Source: Desulfobulbaceae bacterium (lineage in GTDB: Bacteria; Desulfobacterota; Desulfobulbia; Desulfobulbales; Desulfurivibrionaceae). From it: a DNA stretch of 9,400 nt. Within the stretch, counting starts at the first letter, position 1. Every line of letters starts with the position of its first letter. The notes beneath the pieces were generated by a model. That model was not told the origin of the DNA, did not search any database, and saw nothing but the letters and a program-made list of their open reading frames with translations. Positions 6,297 through 9,400 of this stretch are shown piece after piece. Where the stretch lies: NCBI GenBank assembly GCA_003557565.1, contig PWOG01000287.1, positions 1 to 9,400 of the forward strand, given 5' to 3'. The position numbers and the translations under genes are program-made.

Positions 6297-6984
6297 CTTC
6301 ACCCCCCAGGCAAGATCGCACCGGGCGAAAACTCCGGCGGTGGAGGGGGCAGGGACCGTGCTCGCGGAGCAGCCGCAGGTGCTCAGCGGTACCGTATCCC
6401 TTGTGCCGGCGGAAATTATACTGCGGGTAGCGCCGGTGACAATGCTCCATGATCTCGTCGCGGCGGACCTTGGCCACGATGGAGGCGGCGGCGATGGAGG
6501 CGCTGCGGGAGTCGCCCTGGACCAGGGCCTGCTGAGGCAGGGCAATGGGTACCTGCTGCTTGCCGTCGACCAGAAGAAAATCGGGCAGCAAACCGTCGGA
6601 TCCATCGCCGGGCGGAGCCGCAGCCAGCGCCTGCACCGCTTTTTTCATGGCCAGCAGCGAGGCCTGGAGAATGTTAAGGCGATCAATCTCGGCGGGTTCG
6701 ACCACTCCAATCCCGAGATACACCCCGGGCAGGGCGGCGATTTCCGCCGCCAGTTCCAGGCGCCGCTGGGGTTTGAGTTGCTTGGAGTCCTGGAAGCGCC
6801 CAGCAGCCCGGCAATCCTCCGGCAACACCACGCAGGCGGCGACCACCGGGCCGGCCAGGGGGCCACGCCCGGCTTCATCGGTGCCGGCCACCAGGCGGTA
6901 TCCCTGGTCCTTCAAGGTGCGCTCAAAGCGCAGGGAGTCGGCCCCGGCCGAATCCCCCTGCCAAAGTGCCTGCAGCGCCGCCAT
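6289..6984 (-). CDS. rnhB: Ribonuclease HII
   Basis: It cleaves the RNA strand of RNA-DNA hybrids and starts removal of single ribonucleotides misincorporated in DNA. The product is 231 residues from the ATG at 6984, nine bases after the rplS stop. No clear ribosome site is visible before this ATG, so translation may depend on the preceding gene. Catalytic acidic residues are D36 and E37 in GTDEAGRGPLAGPVV, D140 in LLVDG and D158 in GDSRSASIAAASIVAKVRRD. DSKQL (66-70) and the C-terminal YPQYNFRRHKGYGT...HGPCPLHRRSF block are also typical. Residues 1-30 are the variable leader common in this group. Confidence 0.96.
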   Translation of the reverse strand: MAALQALWQGDSAGADSLRFERTLKDQGYRLVAGTDEAGRGPLAGPVVAACVVLPEDCRAAGRFQDSKQLKPQRRLELAAEIAALPGVYLGIGVVEPAEIDRLNILQASLLAMKKAVQALAAAPPGDGSDGLLPDFLLVDGKQQVPIALPQQALVQGDSRSASIAAASIVAKVRRDEIMEHCHRRYPQYNFRRHKGYGTAEHLRLLREHGPCPLHRRSFRPVRSCLGGEDD

Positions 6985-6993
6985 ACAAAAAGA

Positions 6994-7341
6994 TCAGCGG
7001 ATGTCGCGTTCGCGAATCCGGGCCGCCTTGCCGCGCAGGTTGCGGAGATAATACAGCCGCGAACGACGAACCCGGCCATGGCTTATCACCTCGATTTTCT
7101 CCACGTTGGGGGTGTGCAGGGGGAAATTCTTTTCCACCGAAACCCCGTGGGAAACCTTGCGCACGGTGACGCTGGCACCAACGGTTCCGCGCCGCCGCCG
7201 AATAACCACCCCCTGAAACACCTGGACCCGTTCCTTGGTTCCTTCCACGATCCGGAAATGGACCTTGATGGTGTCGCCGGGACGAAAATCCGGATGGTCG
7301 TGGCGCACATGTTCCTGTTCAATCTGTTCAATCGCGTTCAT
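6994..7341 (-). CDS. rplS: 50S ribosomal protein L19 (bL19)
   Basis: The product is 115 residues, the standard length. It lies at the 30S-50S interface. Diagnostic stretches are FRPGDTIKVHFRIVEGTKER, VQVFQGVVIRRRRG, VRKVSHGVSVEKNFPLHTP, and VRRSRLYYLRNLRGKAARIRE at the C-terminus. The ATG at 7341 is preferred to a GTG one codon upstream because AAAGGAAG lies at good spacing before it. Just upstream of that ribosome site is the 79-bp element at 7368-7446, so the mRNA leader of this gene probably contains its hairpin. Confidence 0.97.
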   Translation of the reverse strand: MNAIEQIEQEHVRHDHPDFRPGDTIKVHFRIVEGTKERVQVFQGVVIRRRRGTVGASVTVRKVSHGVSVEKNFPLHTPNVEKIEVISHGRVRRSRLYYLRNLRGKAARIRERDIR

Positions 7342-7367
7342 CACATCTTCCTTTAGCTACGGTTGCT

Positions 7368-7446
7368 GTAACCCCGGGGCCACAACCCGGGCCCACCCTG
7401 TTTACGCTTACGGGGCAAACCATGTGCTTGGTTATGCCGGGGTTAC
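7368..7446 (-). mobile_element. GTAA-type MITE E6 (79 bp) in the leader of rplS, near-perfect 8-bp duplication
   Basis: It begins GTAACCCCGG (7368) and ends with the exact complement CCGGGGTTAC (7446). Flanks are cggttgct (7360-7367) and cggttgat (7447-7454), a 7/8 match. On the minus strand an internal GTAAGCGTAAACAGGGTG followed by GGGTTGTGG resembles the second end motif of the tmk and trmD copies. It is therefore a shorter, diverged subfamily of the same type. It ends 27 bases upstream of the rplS start. Confidence 0.8.
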
Positions 7447-7494
7447 CGGTTGATAATCAGCCGCCGGTTCCGTGGTAAAAAAACCGGCATCAAT

Positions 7495-7542
7495 TAATGT
7501 TGTAAATCCGTATCCACCTAATGTTGTAAATCCGTATCCACC
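7495..7542. repeat. Perfect 24-bp tandem duplication between the methyltransferase and rplS genes
   Basis: Bases 7495-7518 and 7519-7542 are identical and directly adjacent; each contains TGTTGTAAATCCGTATCCAC. AT-richer than its surroundings, it is unlike the GTAA elements. Tandem sites of this size could be transposase sites left from an insertion-sequence end (IS21-type ends carry such repeats) or operator sites. Neither can be decided here. Confidence 0.85.
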
Positions 7543-7572
7543 CCCCTGCCCCGAGTCGGGACGGGGAGCGCT

Positions 7573-8187
7573 CTACTCGGGCTCCAGGAGGCGGTCCATA
7601 ATTATGGCGGCCGCCGAGCGCACCGGCAGATGATTATAATCCCCGCCCCCTTTAATGGGCGGCAGGAAGGCATCCACTTCCCCCAAGGCCTCGGAAGCCA
7701 GCCCCCAGGCCGTGCCCAGCAGAACCAGCGCCGGCTGTCCGGCGGTCAGACGCTGCCGCAGGGTGCCAAAGTCCAGAGTTTTCGCCTGCTTCCTGGCGCT
7801 GGTGGCCAGCACCAGGGGGCGGCCCCCACGGGCTACGCCGACTTGCTCGTACAGGGCAGCCAGGTCGGGCACCACCCTGACCAGCTCCAGGGCCGTCTTG
7901 CGGGCGGGATTGAGCTGGCCGCCACGGCCGTTGAGCCAGTGGTCCAGCAGTTCCGCCACCAGGTGCTGCTGGTCCTCATAGGGGGTTACCAGGTAAAAAC
8001 GCCTGACCCCGTATGTCCTGGCGGTCCTGGCAATATCATGGATATCCAGGTTGGTCACCGCCGAACCGATGATCTCCCGCCGCCGGTTAAACACCGGATA
8101 ATGAACCAGGGCGATATCCAGCCAGGCTCCCGGATGATCATCGCCTGTTTCCGTCGCCGGAGCCGTGGTTTGCCCGTTTTCAATCAT
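7573..8187 (-). CDS. SPOUT-class RNA methyltransferase, COG4752-like
   Basis: The product is 204 residues from the ATG at 8187, which has a GGAG about ten bases upstream. An open extension to 8250 is possible but lacks family resemblance. After a poorly conserved leader (1-22), the family begins with IALVHYPVFNRRREIIGSAV (26-45) and TNLDIHDIARTARTYGVRRF (45-64). The C-terminal SPOUT knot is seen in LVLLGTAWGLASE (154-166) and YNHLPVRSAAAIIMDRLLE (184-202), where S-adenosylmethionine should bind. I recognise this as the COG4752/PF09936 group, commonly found between trmD and rplS in this lineage. The RNA target is not established. Its ATG overlaps a TGA (8182-8180) that would end trmD if the element at 8285 were absent. 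Confidence 0.85.
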   Translation of the reverse strand: MIENGQTTAPATETGDDHPGAWLDIALVHYPVFNRRREIIGSAVTNLDIHDIARTARTYGVRRFYLVTPYEDQQHLVAELLDHWLNGRGGQLNPARKTALELVRVVPDLAALYEQVGVARGGRPLVLATSARKQAKTLDFGTLRQRLTAGQPALVLLGTAWGLASEALGEVDAFLPPIKGGGDYNHLPVRSAAAIIMDRLLEPE

Positions 8188-8284
8188 TGCCGCACTCCGG
8201 CTCGTTCCGGCCCTGGCCGGGGTCAATGGCCACCCGGGAACGGGATCCAAGCTGATCGCCCCCAGCGCCGGGAAGGTTTATCTC

Positions 8285-8419
8285 GTAAGTGATCACGGGG
8301 GCAAAATGGTAAGCTCCCGCAGGGTGGGAGCAGGTTGTGGTAAGCCTCGGCGGCGAAGCGTACATCAGTACGTGAGCCGGCCCGATCGCCGTTTTCGGCG
8401 GTGCCCTGTGATCGCTTAC
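8285..8419 (+). mobile_element. GTAA-type MITE E7 (135 bp) at the trmD 3' end, perfect 8-bp target duplication
   Basis: It runs from GTAAGTGATCACGGGG (8285) to CCCTGTGATCGCTTAC (8419). It is flanked by identical TTTATCTC at 8277-8284 and 8420-8427. An outer end and a GCAAAATG spacer lead to the palindromic core 8309-8419, centred on GCGTACATCAGTACGT. It matches the tmk copy in opposite orientation, block by block: outer end, spacer, CAGG(T)TTGTGG, centre and GCGGTGCCCTGTGATCGCTTAC-type right arm. The left part of its palindrome (CTCCCGCAGGGTGGGAG) has diverged. The last five bases supply the TAA stop of trmD. Confidence 0.93.
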
Positions 8420-9159
8420 TTTATCTCAATCCCGTTTTGGGCCAGCAACCGGCGCTCCGCTCCGGTAAAGTCGGCGGCCTTGAGCAGCTCCGGCCGCCGC
8501 TGCCGGGTACGGCGCACCGCTTCCAGAAGGCGCCAGCGGGCGATGGCGGCATGATCACCGGAGAGCAGCACCGGAGGCACCTCCCTGCCTTCAAAAACCC
8601 GCGGCCGAGTATATTGCGGATACTTCAAGCCGCCCCGGCTGCCCTGGCTGAAGGTGTCGTTCTCCGCCGAGTCACCACAGCCCAGTACCCCGGGCAGCAG
8701 CCGGATTACGCAATCCAGCAGGACCAGCGCCGCCGGCTCCCCGCCGGTGAGAATATAATCGCCAACGGAGACTTCGCGATCCACATAAGCTTCCCGGAAG
8801 CGCTCGTCTACTCCTTCGTAGCGGCCGCAGACCAGGATCAGCTGTTCTTCCCCGGCCAGTTCGGCGGCCATCTCCTGATTCAGGGTCCGGCCCTGGGGGC
8901 TGAGCAGCACCACCCGGGCCGAGGCGGCCGCGCCCCGGACATGGCGGACGGCGGCGGCCAGCGGTTCAGGTTTCATCACCATGCCCTCGCCGCCGCCAAA
9001 GGGGCGGTCATCGGTCATGGCATGTTTGTCCGTGGCATGCTCCCGAATATCATGCAGCCCAACGCCAACCAGACCGTCCTGGATGGCCCGCCGGATCATT
9101 CCCTGGGCCAGGGGGGAAACAAAAAAATCCGGAAAAATCGTTAAAATATCAAAGCGCAC
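8416..9159 (-). CDS. trmD: tRNA (guanine(37)-N1)-methyltransferase
   Basis: It transfers a methyl group from S-adenosylmethionine to N1 of G37 in tRNAs that read C-starting codons, preventing +1 frameshifting. The product is 247 residues from a GTG at 9159 that overlaps the rimM stop by 11 bases; this start gives the family N-terminus MRFDILTIFPDFF. Other motifs are DDRPFGGGEGMVMKPEPL (50-67), the trefoil-knot SAM loops CGRYEGVDER (111-120) and SVGDYILTGGE (131-141), the catalytic aspartate D168 in ENDTF, and YPQYTRP (180-186). The ending is unusual: the TAA stop is the first TAA of the element at 8285-8419. Removing the element lets the frame run on through NLPGAGG to a TGA at 8182-8180. Confidence 0.96.
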   Translation of the reverse strand: MRFDILTIFPDFFVSPLAQGMIRRAIQDGLVGVGLHDIREHATDKHAMTDDRPFGGGEGMVMKPEPLAAAVRHVRGAAASARVVLLSPQGRTLNQEMAAELAGEEQLILVCGRYEGVDERFREAYVDREVSVGDYILTGGEPAALVLLDCVIRLLPGVLGCGDSAENDTFSQGSRGGLKYPQYTRPRVFEGREVPPVLLSGDHAAIARWRLLEAVRRTRQRRPELLKAADFTGAERRLLAQNGIEIK

Positions 9160-9400
9160 TGTCTTGATCCAGCAAGCCCGGCGGGGGCGTCAGCAGCAGC
9201 CAGGCAGGCTCACCGTCGGCACCATAACGCACGGCCACAAATTCGGCATGGGCCGGAATCAGGTGTTCCCGATTACGGTCATCGACGATAACCAGCACCG
9301 GGTGGGCCGCGGTCATCAGAAAATCTGCAACCCGGCCGGCATGGCGGCCGTCGGCGGTGCGGGCCGGCAGGCCCGCCAACTGGTGCCAGTAAATCTCATC
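9149..9400 (-). CDS. rimM: Ribosome maturation factor RimM, C-terminal part (runs off right edge)
   Basis: The last 83 codons are visible, open to the right edge, and end at a TGA (9151-9149) inside the trmD start. DEIYWHQLAGLPARTADGRH followed by GRVADFL, then VLVIVDD, EHLIPAHAEFVAVRY and the closing PPGLLD are the PRC-barrel domain of RimM, which binds ribosomal protein uS19 during 30S maturation. The N-terminal RimM domain is outside the window. The position just before trmD is the classical rimM-trmD arrangement. Confidence 0.93.
   Translation of the reverse strand, partial: DEIYWHQLAGLPARTADGRHAGRVADFLMTAAHPVLVIVDDRNREHLIPAHAEFVAVRYGADGEPAWLLLTPPPGLLDQDSAL

Noticed and set aside
7463..7488. 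GCCGGTT/AACCGGC inverted repeat as a terminator
   Set aside because: The stem is only seven pairs with a 12-base loop, and the A/T run is inside the loop rather than after the stem.
7495..7542. CRISPR array
   Set aside because: The two units are directly adjacent with no spacer, and no cas-like gene is present.
8188..8250. Upstream extension of the RNA methyltransferase to 8250
   Set aside because: The extra 21 residues match nothing in the family and lie where the ancestral trmD tail would have been. The ATG at 8187 has a GGAG upstream.
1..9400. An IS66 transposase or RAYT gene that could mobilise the repeats
   Set aside because: Every substantial frame is explained by housekeeping or lipoprotein genes or their shadows. 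Any transposase must be outside the window.

Overview
The window is GC-rich and all credible genes lie on the minus strand, reading from the right edge to the left. The order rimM-trmD-(SPOUT RNA methyltransferase)-rplS-rnhB-yraN is the ribosome/tRNA-maturation block typical of Desulfobacterota (former Deltaproteobacteria). Together with a following TIGR03960-like radical SAM gene it suggests a Desulfobulbales-type bacterium. The lineage is inferred from gene order and protein style; no rRNA is present.

Layout from right to left: rimM (3' end only), trmD (GTG start, overlapping rimM), a COG4752-type SPOUT methyltransferase, rplS, rnhB, yraN (overlapping rnhB), pdxA, tmk (overlapping pdxA), a large TPR lipoprotein (overlapping tmk), a LolB/DUF4292-like lipoprotein (GTGA overlap with the TPR gene), and the first 248 codons of a radical SAM protein that runs off the left edge. 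Tight spacing and overlaps suggest one or a few long transcripts joining ribosome and tRNA maturation, RNA processing, vitamin B6 and dTTP synthesis, and two envelope lipoproteins.

The unusual content is a family of short palindromic mobile elements with no transposase. Seven copies or fragments lie in about 7.6 kb (near 792, 1881, 3689, 4503, 5624, 7368 and 8285). Intact copies begin GTAA and end TTAC, hold a long imperfect palindrome centred on a GTAC...GTAC loop, and carry a spaced second copy of one end. They are flanked by 8-bp direct repeats: CTTGCGTT (perfect, in tmk), TTTATCTC (perfect, trmD 3' end), cggttgct/cggttgat (7/8, before rplS) and gcaaaaca/gttaaaca (6/8, in the TPR gene). 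GTAA ends plus 8-bp duplications are the signature of IS66-family transposition, so I read these as IS66-type MITEs.

Several copies have been absorbed into essential or conserved genes without breaking them. Element plus duplication adds exactly 51 codons to tmk and exactly 53 codons to the TPR lipoprotein, where it splits the signal peptide. A diverged copy adds a related peptide to pdxA in the same frame. Another supplies the stop codon of trmD, and fragments form both ends of the DUF4292-like gene. A second, unrelated palindrome (59 bp) is also translated in frame inside the DUF4292-like gene. This resembles the Rickettsia palindromic elements known to insert in frame in coding genes, but with clear transposition footprints.
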